64,000 nt of DNA from Pseudomonas sp. H9 (GTDB lineage Bacteria; Pseudomonadota; Gammaproteobacteria; Pseudomonadales; Pseudomonadaceae): assembly GCF_004353925.1 (NCBI RefSeq), contig NZ_SMOK01000004.1, positions 62,001-126,000 on the forward strand, read 5' to 3'. Below the pieces are notes generated by a model. It was not told the origin of the DNA. It ran no database searches and was given only the letters and a program-made list of their open reading frames with translations. The stretch's first letter is position 1; each line of letters starts with the position of its first letter. Shown one piece after another: positions 38,414 to 47,066 of this stretch. Position numbers and translations under genes: made by a program.

Positions 38414-40144
38414 ATGCGCCCACTTGTTCCGCTTGCCCTGACCTTACTACTCGCCGCCTGTGGCGAGGGTGAACCACTGTCTCCACCTGATGCTCGCCTC
38501 CCCGATGGCGGACGCTACCGTGGGCAAATCGTGGATGGCCTGCTGCAAGGCGAAGGGCGCATCGATTACCCCAATGGCAGCTGGTACGCCGGCAACTTCC
38601 AGGCTGGCCAATGGCACGGTAAAGGCGAGTGGCATGGCAGCAACGGCGAGGTCTACCGTGGCCAGTTCCAGCAGGGCTTGTTTCATGGGCTGGGCACCCT
38701 GAAAACACCAGGCAGCAGCTACACCGGCAGTTTCAAAGCCGGGCGCCGCGACGGCGAAGGCATTCTCAAAGAAAACGGCCTGTTGTATCGCGGCCAGTTC
38801 AAGGACGATCAGTACAGTGGCGCCGGGCATCTGGAGTTATCCGATGGCAGCCAGTACCAGGGCCTGTTCGCTCGCGGCAAACCCAATGGCGAAGGCATTC
38901 GCAGCGACGCCAGCGGCAACCAGTTCAGCGGCCGCTTCGCCAATGGTCAGCTGGAAGGCAGCGGCACCTTCAACAGCGCCGAAGGCGATCAGTACATCGG
39001 CGCGTTCCATGACAACCGCCTGGAAGGTCGCGGCCGCTACGAAAGCGCCGAGGGCGATGTGTGGATTGGCCAGTTCAAAGACGGCACGCTCAATGGCAAA
39101 GGTGAACTGATTGGCGCCGATGGCAGCCACTACAAGGGCAACTTCCAAGACTGGCGCTTTACCGGCAAGGGTCGTCTGCAATTGGCTGATGGCAGCCTGT
39201 ATGTGGGTGGATTCGACAACGACACCTACCACGGCCAGGGCCGCCTGACCCTGAGCGATGGCAGCAGCCAGAGTGGCTACTGGGTCAATGGCCAGCGCGT
39301 GCGTGACGAGCAAGGCAGGTTGCTACCTGACCCACTGGAACTGGCCCTGCTCAACCAAGGCACATTACTGGATAACGCATTGGCCAAGGTCCCGCCATCG
39401 ACCCCCGAAATCGAACTGTACAGCCTGGTGCTGGCGGGCGATGGAAAACAAAGTGTGTTCATGCGCGAAGCCGAGTACGTGAGCACCTTGCTCAAAAGCC
39501 GTTTCGGCGCCATCGGCCAGGTCAACCTGGTCAACCACCGCGATCACCTCGACGACCGCCCGCTGGCCACCCGCGAAAACCTGGCGCGTGCCGCACGCAC
39601 CCTGGCCGAACGCAGTGGCCCCGAAGACCTGTTGTTCATCTACCTGACCAGCCATGGCAGCCAAGACCACGAACTGGTGCTGGACTTACCGCGCCTGCAA
39701 CTGGCCGACCTGCCCGCCGACGCGCTGGCCAGCGCTTTGGCGCCATTAAAAGATCGCGACAAAGTGATCGTCATTTCGGCGTGCTACTCCGGTGGCTACA
39801 TCGACGCACTCAAAGACAACAAGACCCTGATCATGACCGCCGCACGCGCTGACCGCGTGTCGTTCGGCTGCTCTGAAGAGGCCGACTTCACCTACTTCGG
39901 CGACGCTCTGTTCGCCCAGGCCCTGAACCAGACCGACGATTTGCGTCAGGCATTTGACTTGGCCAACACCCTGGTTGCCGAGCGGGAGACCGTGGAAGGT
40001 TTCGAAGCATCCGAGCCACAGATCTGGGCCCCGAGCGAAGTACTGTCGCGTTGGCAGCAACTACGCCAGCAACAGGCACGCAAAGCGCTGCAGAGCAATG
40101 CGCAGAAATTGACCGGGCATGCAAAACATGCCGGCAACCACTAA
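38414..40144 (+). CDS. MORN-repeat lipoprotein with C-terminal C13/caspase-like protease domain
   Basis: A 576-residue lipoprotein (signal with lipobox LAAC). Residues about 30-305 hold roughly a dozen MORN repeats of the form YxGxFxxGxxxGxGxxxxxDG. Residues about 340-545 form a cysteine-peptidase domain of the C13 (legumain)/caspase-like clan, with the catalytic dyad visible as His414 in TSHGS and Cys457 in SACYSGGYID. It would sit in the outer membrane or periplasm. MORN repeats bind lipids or proteins in other systems; the protease substrate is unknown. An orthologous gene lies at the same place in P. aeruginosa (PA4016, from memory). The oxidoreductase gene follows after 26 bp. Confidence 0.85.
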   Translation: MRPLVPLALTLLLAACGEGEPLSPPDARLPDGGRYRGQIVDGLLQGEGRIDYPNGSWYAGNFQAGQWHGKGEWHGSNGEVYRGQFQQGLFHGLGTLKTPGSSYTGSFKAGRRDGEGILKENGLLYRGQFKDDQYSGAGHLELSDGSQYQGLFARGKPNGEGIRSDASGNQFSGRFANGQLEGSGTFNSAEGDQYIGAFHDNRLEGRGRYESAEGDVWIGQFKDGTLNGKGELIGADGSHYKGNFQDWRFTGKGRLQLADGSLYVGGFDNDTYHGQGRLTLSDGSSQSGYWVNGQRVRDEQGRLLPDPLELALLNQGTLLDNALAKVPPSTPEIELYSLVLAGDGKQSVFMREAEYVSTLLKSRFGAIGQVNLVNHRDHLDDRPLATRENLARAARTLAERSGPEDLLFIYLTSHGSQDHELVLDLPRLQLADLPADALASALAPLKDRDKVIVISACYSGGYIDALKDNKTLIMTAARADRVSFGCSEEADFTYFGDALFAQALNQTDDLRQAFDLANTLVAERETVEGFEASEPQIWAPSEVLSRWQQLRQQQARKALQSNAQKLTGHAKHAGNH

Positions 40145-40170
40145 GCTGAGTGTATCAAGGGAGAGACATC

Positions 40171-40812
40171 ATGTACTTGACGCCTCAACACATCCTGCTT
40201 GCCGGAGCCACCGGCCTCACCGGTGAACATTTACTCGATCGGCTGCTCAACGAGCCGACTGTCAGCCGGGTACTGGCGCCCACCCGCCGGCCACTGGCTG
40301 AACACCCGCACCTGGAAAACCCGGTGGGAGACCCTGCGCTGTTCTTACCGCAGTTGGGCGGTCGCGTCGATATCGCCTTCTGCTGCCTGGGCACCACGAT
40401 AAAACAGGCAGGCTCCGAACCCGCATTCCGTGCCGTTGACCTGGACATGGTGGTCGCCTTCGGCAAACGCGCGCGGGAAATGGGCGCACGTCACCTGATC
40501 GTCATCAGTGCCCTGGGGGCCGACCCGAAGTCGCCGATTTTCTACAACCGGGTCAAAGGCGAGATGGAAGAAGCGCTGAAGGCGCAAGACTGGCCACAAT
40601 TGACCATTGCCCGGCCTTCCCTGCTGCTGGGCGATCGACAAGAGCCGCGCCTGGCCGAACGGGTTGCAGGGCCGCTGTCAAAGCTGATTCCCGGCAAGTA
40701 CCGTGGCATTGAAGCCTGCCAGCTGGCGCGTGCTTTATGGCGCTTGGCGCTTGAGGAGCAAGACGGGATTCGTATTGTCGAGTCTGATGAGCTGCGCAGG
40801 CTTGGGAAATGA
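40171..40812 (+). CDS. NAD(P)-binding atypical SDR oxidoreductase
   Basis: A 213-residue Rossmann-fold protein with the dinucleotide motif [16 protein letters not shown] at the N terminus, [13 protein letters not shown], and a [12 protein letters not shown] segment containing the Tyr-x3-Lys pair of short-chain dehydrogenases. It resembles the HTATIP2/TIP30-like group of atypical SDRs. Substrate unknown. The ATG at 40171 has AAGGGAG upstream. A REP pair overlaps the stop codon. Confidence 0.87.
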   Translation: MYLTPQHILLAGATGLTGEHLLDRLLNEPTVSRVLAPTRRPLAEHPHLENPVGDPALFLPQLGGRVDIAFCCLGTTIKQAGSEPAFRAVDLDMVVAFGKRAREMGARHLIVISALGADPKSPIFYNRVKGEMEEALKAQDWPQLTIARPSLLLGDRQEPRLAERVAGPLSKLIPGKYRGIEACQLARALWRLALEEQDGIRIVESDELRRLGK

Positions 40813-40875
40813 TCGCGGGGCAAGCCCGCTCCCACAGGTTATGAGGCGCCTGTGGGAGCGGGCTTGCCCCGCGAT
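40812..40875. repeat. Paired REP (REPIN-like) inverted repeat
   Basis: Arms atcgcggggcaagcccgct plus cccacag and its complement are separated by about 12 bp. It starts at the last base of the SDR stop codon and ends against the stop of the convergent yceK-like gene, so it fills the whole intergenic space. Confidence 0.94.
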
Positions 40876-41163
40876 TTACAATCCACCTGTCGCCTGAAAA
40901 CTCACGCCTATAGCCGTCAGCACCGACAGGGGCAGTAGCAAGGTATCGAGCAAAGCACTGCCCGGCAGATCAAGCCCCGGATACTGCGGTGCCTCAGCGC
41001 CAAAGCGGTCCATGGCGCAGCACCCACCCTGTAACGCATATAAATCCAAGCGTGTACCGCTATACACCAACGGCGCACCCGGCTTCGCTGCATCCAGCGT
41101 GCGCACGGTTGCACAACCACTGGCCAACATCCCCAACAAGGCGACGCCAAGCAGTCGCTTCAT
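40876..41163 (-). CDS. YceK/YidQ family lipoprotein
   Basis: A 95-residue lipoprotein with lipobox ASGC and the YceK/YidQ-type segment [11 protein letters not shown] followed by a hydrophobic C terminus ([18 protein letters not shown]). Function unknown. Its start overlaps the ubiX stop (ATGA), placing it third in the mpl-ubiX operon. Confidence 0.83.
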   Translation of the reverse strand: MKRLLGVALLGMLASGCATVRTLDAAKPGAPLVYSGTRLDLYALQGGCCAMDRFGAEAPQYPGLDLPGSALLDTLLLPLSVLTAIGVSFQATGGL

Positions 41164-41789
41164 TCATCAGCGCCGAAGTGGTGCTCACCCCAACGCGGCA
41201 GCATGTCCTGAGGGATGTTTAGCAGATTGAGAATCCGTGCCACCACAAAATCGATCAGGTCGTCGATGGTCTGCGGCTGGTGATAGAACCCCGGTGCCGC
41301 AGGCAAAATCACTGCGCCCATGTTCGACAACTTGAGCATGTTTTCCAGGTGAATGGTCGAGAACGGCGCTTCACGTGGCACCAGAATCAGCTGGCGGCGC
41401 TCTTTGAGCGTGACATCGGCGGCGCGCTCGATCAGGTTGTTGCACGCGCCGGTAGCAATCGCCGACAAGGTGCCAGTAGAGCATGGCACCACCACCATCG
41501 CCGCCGGTGCGCCGGAGCCGGACGCCACCGGCGACATCCAGTCTTCCTTGCCATACACACGAATCTGCCCGTCTGCAGCGCCGGTGTACTCGGTCAGAAA
41601 GGCCTGCATCGCCTGGGGTTTGGCCGGAAGCACCACATCGGTCTCGGTCGACATCACCAGTTGTGCTGCCTTGGAGATCAGGAAATGCACCTCGCGGTCT
41701 TCACGCACCAGGCAATCGAGCAGGCGCAGCCCATACTGCGCCCCCGAGGCGCCGGTCATCGCCAGTGTGATGCGTTCCGGCCCACTCAT
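41160..41789 (-). CDS. ubiX: Flavin prenyltransferase UbiX
   Basis: UbiX attaches a dimethylallyl group to FMN to make prenylated FMN, the cofactor of the UbiD decarboxylase in ubiquinone synthesis. The 209-residue protein has the flavoprotein motif [39 protein letters not shown], and [16 protein letters not shown]. Length matches E. coli UbiX (189) and PAO1 (209). The start overlaps the mpl stop by 4 bp. Confidence 0.95.
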   Translation of the reverse strand: MSGPERITLAMTGASGAQYGLRLLDCLVREDREVHFLISKAAQLVMSTETDVVLPAKPQAMQAFLTEYTGAADGQIRVYGKEDWMSPVASGSGAPAAMVVVPCSTGTLSAIATGACNNLIERAADVTLKERRQLILVPREAPFSTIHLENMLKLSNMGAVILPAAPGFYHQPQTIDDLIDFVVARILNLLNIPQDMLPRWGEHHFGADE

Positions 41790-43135
41790 TTCAGCGCCTC
41801 TGCCAATTTGCCATGCAGCCCGCCAAAACCGCCGTTACTCATGATCACCACCTGGGTGCCCGGCTTGGCCTGACTTTTAACCTGCTCAATGATGGCTTCA
41901 AGGCTATCGGCAACCATCGACGGTACCGTGCACTCGGCAGCGGTGGCTGCCAGATCCCAGCCGAGATTCGGTGGCGCGTACCAGATGACCTGGTCAGCAT
42001 CGTTAACGCTTTCCGGCAACCCGTCGCGGTGGGCACCCAACTTCATCGAATTGGAGCGCGGCTCGATCACGGCGATCAGTGGCGCATCGCCAACACGTTT
42101 ACGCAGGCCGTCGAGGGTGGTGGCAATGGCGGTCGGGTGATGGGCAAAGTCGTCATAAATGGTCACGCCTTGCACTTCGGCGACCTTTTCCATGCGCCGC
42201 TTCACGCTTTTGAACGCGCTCAGCGCAGCAATGCCCAGTGCCGGTACCACGCCTACATGGCGGGCCGCAGCCAGGGTAGCCAAAGCGTTGGCCACGTTGT
42301 GCTGGCCGGTCAGCGCCCACTCGACCACACCTTGGCTTTCGCCTTCAAAGCTGACTTCAAAGCGCGAGCCATCGGCACTGAGCAATTTGACCTGCCACTG
42401 CCCGCCTTCACCGGTGGTTTGTACCGGGGTCCAGCAGCCCATCTTGATCACCCGCTCCAACGCCGGCTCAGTGGTGGGATGAATCACCAGGCCTTCGCTC
42501 GGAATGGTGCGCACCAAGTGGTGGAACTGTCGTTCGATGGCAGCAAGATCAGGGAAAATGTCCGCATGATCGAACTCAAGGTTGTTGAGGATCGCGGTGC
42601 GTGGGCGGTAGTGCACGAATTTCGAGCGCTTGTCGAAGAATGCGCTGTCGTACTCATCGGCCTCAACCACAAAGAACGGCGTGCCACCCAAACGAGCCGA
42701 CACGGCAAAGTTCTGCGGTACACCACCAATCAGGAAGCCTGGGCTCATACCGGCATGTTCCAGTACCCAGGCCAGCATGCTGCTGGTGGTGGTTTTACCG
42801 TGCGTACCGGCCACTGCCAACACCCAACGCCCTTGCAGTACGTGATCAGCCAACCACTGCGGCCCGGAAACATAAGGCAGGCCCTTGTTGAGGACATACT
42901 CGACCGCCGGGTTACCGCGCGACAAGGCGTTACCGATGACGACCAGATCAGGTGCCGGATGAAGCTGGGCCGCATCATAACCCTGGGTCAGCTCGATGCC
43001 CTGCGCCTCAAGCTGAGTGCTCATAGGCGGATAGACATTGGCGTCGGAGCCGGTAACCCGATGCCCGAGCTCTTTGGCCAGCACTGCCAGAGAGCCCATG
43101 AAAGTGCCGCAGATACCAAGAATATGAATATGCAT
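41786..43135 (-). CDS. mpl: UDP-MurNAc-tripeptide:meso-DAP ligase Mpl
   Basis: Mpl reattaches recycled tripeptide (L-Ala-gamma-D-Glu-meso-DAP) to UDP-MurNAc in peptidoglycan recycling. The 449-residue Mur ligase has the start [14 protein letters not shown], the P-loop [12 protein letters not shown] near residue 110, [14 protein letters not shown], and [12 protein letters not shown]. The ATG at 43135 gives the family N terminus; the frame is open upstream. It complements the LD-carboxypeptidase and lytic transglycosylases encoded elsewhere in the window. Confidence 0.95.
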   Translation of the reverse strand: MHIHILGICGTFMGSLAVLAKELGHRVTGSDANVYPPMSTQLEAQGIELTQGYDAAQLHPAPDLVVIGNALSRGNPAVEYVLNKGLPYVSGPQWLADHVLQGRWVLAVAGTHGKTTTSSMLAWVLEHAGMSPGFLIGGVPQNFAVSARLGGTPFFVVEADEYDSAFFDKRSKFVHYRPRTAILNNLEFDHADIFPDLAAIERQFHHLVRTIPSEGLVIHPTTEPALERVIKMGCWTPVQTTGEGGQWQVKLLSADGSRFEVSFEGESQGVVEWALTGQHNVANALATLAAARHVGVVPALGIAALSAFKSVKRRMEKVAEVQGVTIYDDFAHHPTAIATTLDGLRKRVGDAPLIAVIEPRSNSMKLGAHRDGLPESVNDADQVIWYAPPNLGWDLAATAAECTVPSMVADSLEAIIEQVKSQAKPGTQVVIMSNGGFGGLHGKLAEALK

Positions 43136-43201
43136 TATCGACCTCGCAAAACGTCGAGGCAGGGTAGCCCAGGGCGCAGGAAATCGCACCCTGTGTTTCG
43201 C

Positions 43202-45166
43202 TCAAGCGTCGCGAGCGATGCCGTGTTTGCGAAGTTTTCGATACAAGGTATTACGGCTAACTCCCAACTGCGCCGCCACATGGGTCATGTGCCAGCGTTG
43301 CTGCTCCAGCGCATTGAGCAAAACACTGCGTTCAGCATCCTCCAGCGGTGGGAGCACCTCCTGTGGGAGCGGGCTTGCCCCGCGATGCACTGGTTCAGAC
43401 AGATTACAATCGCGGGGCAAGTCGGATCGCCGCACCGCCGCTCCCACCATGATTGATGGCAAGTCGGGGAGGCGGATGCAACCGTCGTCACACAGGGCCG
43501 CCAAGGTGCGTAACACGTTACGCATCTGGCGTACGTTCCCGGGCCAGGCGAAGTCGAGCAAGGCCTGACGCGCCGCTGGTTCCAGCACCACCGTTTGCTC
43601 ACCCGCCTCTTCAGCCAGGATGAAATCCAGCAACTGCGACTTGTCACTGCGCTCACGCAACGCCGGCAGCTGGATTTCCAAGCCATTGAGCCGGTAGTAG
43701 AGGTCTTCACGGAAGCTACCGTCTGCCACCCGCTCCAACAAGTTACGGTGCGTGGCACTGATGATGCGCACGTTAACCGCCTGCGGCTCGCCACCAATGG
43801 GCACTACCATGCGCTCTTCGAGCACGCGCAGCAGACGGGTTTGCAAGGCCAGCGGCATGTCGCCAATTTCATCCAGCAACAGCGTACCGCCATCGGCCTG
43901 CTGCAACTTGCCACGCATGCCTTCTTTGCGCGCTCCGGTAAAACTGCCACCGCGATAGCCGAACAGCTCGCTCTCGATCAGACTTTCAGGGATCGATGCA
44001 CAGTTGAGCGCGACGAAGGCCTTGCCGTTGCGTTGGCTGGCCTGATGCACCGCCTTGGCGAACGCCTCCTTGCCACAGCCGGTTTCGCCATTGAGCAGCA
44101 GCGGTACATCGCGCTCAAACACCCGCACCGCGCGGCGAAAATCATTCTGCAACGCTGGGTCGACCAAGCAGATGCTCGCCGGGCTACGCGCCTGAACCGG
44201 TATGACTGGCACTGCCACAGCCGGCAGCGAACGCGCCTGTCCACGCAAGCTGGCAAAAAGCTGCCGCCCGTCACGGGTGCGCAGCGGCCAGCGGGCGCTG
44301 CTCTCAGGCATCGCACGGCTGAACAGTTCATCTTGAGAACAATCGAAAAACATATCCACAGGCTTGCCCAGCACACCGCCACGGATCGTACCGAGCAAGT
44401 TCAGCGCACTCTGATTGACCGCACTGATCCGCCCGTCACCGTCGAACGCCAGCAATCCCTCACTGAACAGGCCCAGCGATTCCGCCTGCAGGTGAAAGCG
44501 CAGCAACCATTGGTTTTCGAAATACCGCAGGAAATAGCTGCTCTCGATCATCTTCGCCGAGAGATTGACCAGGGCCATGGTATGGAACTGGCTCTGGCGC
44601 GAAACATCCGGGCGCGCCGAAGAAACATCGAGCACCGCCAACAGCTCGCCATGTGGATCGAACACCGGGCTGGCCGAACAGGTCAGGCCCGTGTGGCGAC
44701 CTCGAAAATGTTCGTCTTGGTGGATAGTCAGCGCCTGACGCTCGACCAGGCAGGTGCCAATGCCATTGGTGCCCTCACGGGCCTCGCTCCAGTCGGCACC
44801 CAGCCATAACCCGGCACGCTCGAAAATGCGCCGTTCAGTGGGCGCCGTGACACAGTTGAGAATCACCCCGCGGGCATCGGTGAGCAGCACCGCATGCCCT
44901 GCTCCGGACAACTGCTGGTGCAGACTGTTCATCTCATTACCGGCAATTTGCAGTACCTGCTGCAGGCGCTCACGGCTCTCCAGCACGCGCCCATGCTCCA
45001 GCACCGTGGGCGCCACACTCAGGGCTGGGTCCAAATGGTAGTCCTCAAGGCAACGCAGCCACGAGCGGGCAATGGATGGATCACTGCCAGGCCCCTGCAT
45101 CTGTGCTTGCCCCTGAGTCACCGTAAGCACTTGCCGGGCGTGCCGGCTGAGGTGATTGTTCTGCAC
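43202..45166 (-). CDS. eatR: Sigma54-dependent activator of ethanolamine catabolism (EatR/AcoR type)
   Basis: A 654-residue enhancer-binding protein: N-terminal GAF domain (about 60-205), PAS-like domain (about 225-330), AAA+ domain with Walker A GETGCGKE (360-367), sigma54-contact loop GSFTGA (406-411; the consensus is GAFTGA), Walker B GGTLLLDEIGD, and a C-terminal Fis-type helix-turn-helix (about 626-650). It is divergent from the aldehyde dehydrogenase-permease-eutBC genes, as P. aeruginosa EatR (PA4021) is. Residues about 574-602, between the AAA+ domain and the HTH, are encoded by an in-frame REP pair. Activation in response to ethanolamine is inferred from orthology. Confidence 0.87.
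   Translation of the reverse strand: MQNNHLSRHARQVLTVTQGQAQMQGPGSDPSIARSWLRCLEDYHLDPALSVAPTVLEHGRVLESRERLQQVLQIAGNEMNSLHQQLSGAGHAVLLTDARGVILNCVTAPTERRIFERAGLWLGADWSEAREGTNGIGTCLVERQALTIHQDEHFRGRHTGLTCSASPVFDPHGELLAVLDVSSARPDVSRQSQFHTMALVNLSAKMIESSYFLRYFENQWLLRFHLQAESLGLFSEGLLAFDGDGRISAVNQSALNLLGTIRGGVLGKPVDMFFDCSQDELFSRAMPESSARWPLRTRDGRQLFASLRGQARSLPAVAVPVIPVQARSPASICLVDPALQNDFRRAVRVFERDVPLLLNGETGCGKEAFAKAVHQASQRNGKAFVALNCASIPESLIESELFGYRGGSFTGARKEGMRGKLQQADGGTLLLDEIGDMPLALQTRLLRVLEERMVVPIGGEPQAVNVRIISATHRNLLERVADGSFREDLYYRLNGLEIQLPALRERSDKSQLLDFILAEEAGEQTVVLEPAARQALLDFAWPGNVRQMRNVLRTLAALCDDGCIRLPDLPSIMVGAAVRRSDLPRDCNLSEPVHRGASPLPQEVLPPLEDAERSVLLNALEQQRWHMTHVAAQLGVSRNTLYRKLRKHGIARDA
43361..43447. 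repeat. REP pair inside the eatR coding region
   Basis: One full arm (ctgtgggagcgggcttgcc through cgcgat, 43361-43386) is followed after 22 bp by an inverted arm that starts atcgcggggcaag (43409-43421). That second arm continues with about 17 bp of non-matching sequence before cgctcccac (43439-43447). The insertion keeps the eatR frame and encodes part of its interdomain linker. Confidence 0.85.
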
Positions 45167-45254
45167 TTTTTATTGTTCTCCGCAGACAAGATAGGCCCAG
45201 CATCCTCTACCCGTCGGTGCAATGCAATGGCGGCTTGACCACCGAGTCACAGCC

Positions 45255-45272
45255 TGTGCCATAAACGGTACA
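45255..45272 (+). promoter_or_regulatory. Candidate activator-binding palindrome upstream of aldehyde dehydrogenase
   Basis: TGTGCC-N6-GGTACA is an 18-bp imperfect palindrome (5 of 6 pairs) located about 100 bp upstream of the -24/-12 promoter, the expected place for an enhancer-binding protein such as EatR. Called by symmetry and position only. Confidence 0.4.
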
Positions 45273-45369
45273 AAGTGTCACCCGCACTGTATCAGCCCTG
45301 CCACAGCACCTCCCTGCCTTGCCCCGCAAAAACCTCGCAAACCCTTGATTTTCCTGAGCCGGGCAACAC

Positions 45370-45385
45370 TGGCCCAAGCCTTGCT
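45370..45385 (+). promoter_or_regulatory. Sigma54 (-24/-12) promoter of the ethanolamine operon
   Basis: TGGCCC-N5-TTGCT carries the invariant GG-N10-GC spacing, 52 bp upstream of the aldehyde dehydrogenase ATG. It fits the adjacent sigma54 activator gene and the known RpoN dependence of ethanolamine catabolism in P. aeruginosa. Confidence 0.75.
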
Positions 45386-45436
45386 CTATGCTTAGTTATT
45401 ACCTCCCAAACAAACACAAGAGCCAGGAGACACACC

Positions 45437-46957
45437 ATGCGTTATGCACACCCCGGTACCGAAGGCGCCAAGGTTTCCTTCAAGAGCCGTTACGGGAACT
45501 ACATTGGTGGCGAATTCGTTGCACCGGTCAAAGGGCAATATTTCGAGAACACCTCGCCAGTCAACGGCCAACTGATTGCCGAATTCCCGCGCTCCACTGC
45601 CGAAGACGTAGAAAAGGCCCTGGATGCTGCTCATGCCGCCGCTGACGCCTGGGGCACCACCTCAGCCCAGGCACGCTCGTTGATCCTGCTGAAAATCGCT
45701 GACCGTATCGAACAGAACCTGGAACTGCTGGCCATCACCGAAACCTGGGATAACGGTAAGGCCATCCGCGAAACCCTGAACGCCGATATCCCGCTGGCCG
45801 CCGATCACTTCCGCTACTTCGCTGGCTGCCTGCGCGCCCAGGAAGGCGGCGCCGCAGAAATCGACGGCAACACCGTTGCTTACCACCTGCACGAACCACT
45901 GGGCGTGGTCGGGCAGATCATTCCGTGGAACTTCCCAATCCTGATGGCTGCGTGGAAACTCGCACCGGCGCTGGCTGCCGGTAACTGCGTAGTACTCAAA
46001 CCGGCTGAGCAGACCCCACTGGGCATCACCGTGCTGCTGGAGGTGATCGGCGACCTGCTGCCACCTGGCGTACTCAACGTGGTGCAAGGCTATGGCCGCG
46101 AAGCCGGTGAGGCCCTGGCCACCAGCAAGCGCATCGCCAAAATCGCCTTTACCGGCTCCACCCCGGTGGGCTCGCACATCATGAAATGTGCCGCCGAGAA
46201 CATCATTCCGTCGACTGTAGAGCTGGGCGGTAAATCGCCGAACATCTTCTTCGAAGACATCATGCAGGCCGAGCCTGCTTTCATCGAAAAAGCTGCAGAA
46301 GGCCTGGTGCTGGCTTTCTTCAACCAGGGCGAAGTGTGCACCTGCCCATCGCGGGCTCTGGTACAAGAGTCGATCTACCCGGCGTTCATGCAAGAGGTGA
46401 TGAAAAAGATCAAACAGATCAAACGCGGTGATCCCCTCGATACCGACACCATGGTGGGTGCCCAGGCCTCCGAGCAGCAATTTGACAAGATCCTCTCCTA
46501 CCTGGAAATCGCCGAGAAGGAAGGCGCCGAGCTGCTGACCGGCGGCAAGGTGGAAAAACTCGAAGGCAGCCTGGCGACCGGTTACTACATCCAGCCAACC
46601 CTGCTCAAGGGCAACAACCAGATGCGCGTGTTCCAGGAAGAAATCTTCGGCCCGGTGGTGAGCATCACCACCTTCAAGGATGAAGCCGAAGCCCTGGCCA
46701 TCGCCAACGACACCGAGTTCGGTCTGGGTGCTGGCGTCTGGACCCGCGACATCAACCGCGCCTATCGCATGGGCCGCGGCATCAAAGCTGGTCGCGTGTG
46801 GACCAACTGCTACCACCTGTACCCGGCGCACGCCGCGTTCGGTGGCTACAAAAAGTCTGGCGTTGGCCGCGAAACCCACAAAATGATGCTCGACCACTAC
46901 CAGCAAACCAAAAACCTGCTGGTTAGCTACGACATCAATCCGCTGGGCTTCTTCTAA
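45437..46957 (+). CDS. NAD-dependent aldehyde dehydrogenase (ExaC/AldB type)
   Basis: A 506-residue aldehyde dehydrogenase of the AldB/ExaC group. It shows [20 protein letters not shown], catalytic Glu in VELGGKSPN and catalytic Cys in [11 protein letters not shown], with the [18 protein letters not shown] terminus typical of the group. In this operon its likely job is to oxidise the acetaldehyde released by EutBC to acetate. The start at 45437 follows AGGAGACACACC. First gene after the sigma54 promoter. Confidence 0.92.
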   Translation: MRYAHPGTEGAKVSFKSRYGNYIGGEFVAPVKGQYFENTSPVNGQLIAEFPRSTAEDVEKALDAAHAAADAWGTTSAQARSLILLKIADRIEQNLELLAITETWDNGKAIRETLNADIPLAADHFRYFAGCLRAQEGGAAEIDGNTVAYHLHEPLGVVGQIIPWNFPILMAAWKLAPALAAGNCVVLKPAEQTPLGITVLLEVIGDLLPPGVLNVVQGYGREAGEALATSKRIAKIAFTGSTPVGSHIMKCAAENIIPSTVELGGKSPNIFFEDIMQAEPAFIEKAAEGLVLAFFNQGEVCTCPSRALVQESIYPAFMQEVMKKIKQIKRGDPLDTDTMVGAQASEQQFDKILSYLEIAEKEGAELLTGGKVEKLEGSLATGYYIQPTLLKGNNQMRVFQEEIFGPVVSITTFKDEAEALAIANDTEFGLGAGVWTRDINRAYRMGRGIKAGRVWTNCYHLYPAHAAFGGYKKSGVGRETHKMMLDHYQQTKNLLVSYDINPLGFF

Positions 46958-46969
46958 CCCACTCACAGC

Positions 46970-46990
46970 GCGGCCCCACCCCGGGGCCGC
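46970..46990 (+). terminator. Intercistronic hairpin after the aldehyde dehydrogenase gene
   Basis: GCGGCCCC-N5-GGGGCCGC forms an 8-bp GC-only stem 12 bp after the stop. No T tract; probably an RNA-stabilising or partial-termination element inside the operon. Confidence 0.5.
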
Positions 46991-47066
46991 TCTGGCTCGC
47001 TTCCTGCAAGACCATCACCAACAACTGGCAACCGCTGGTTGAAAAAGAAAAAAACAGGTGAACCCT

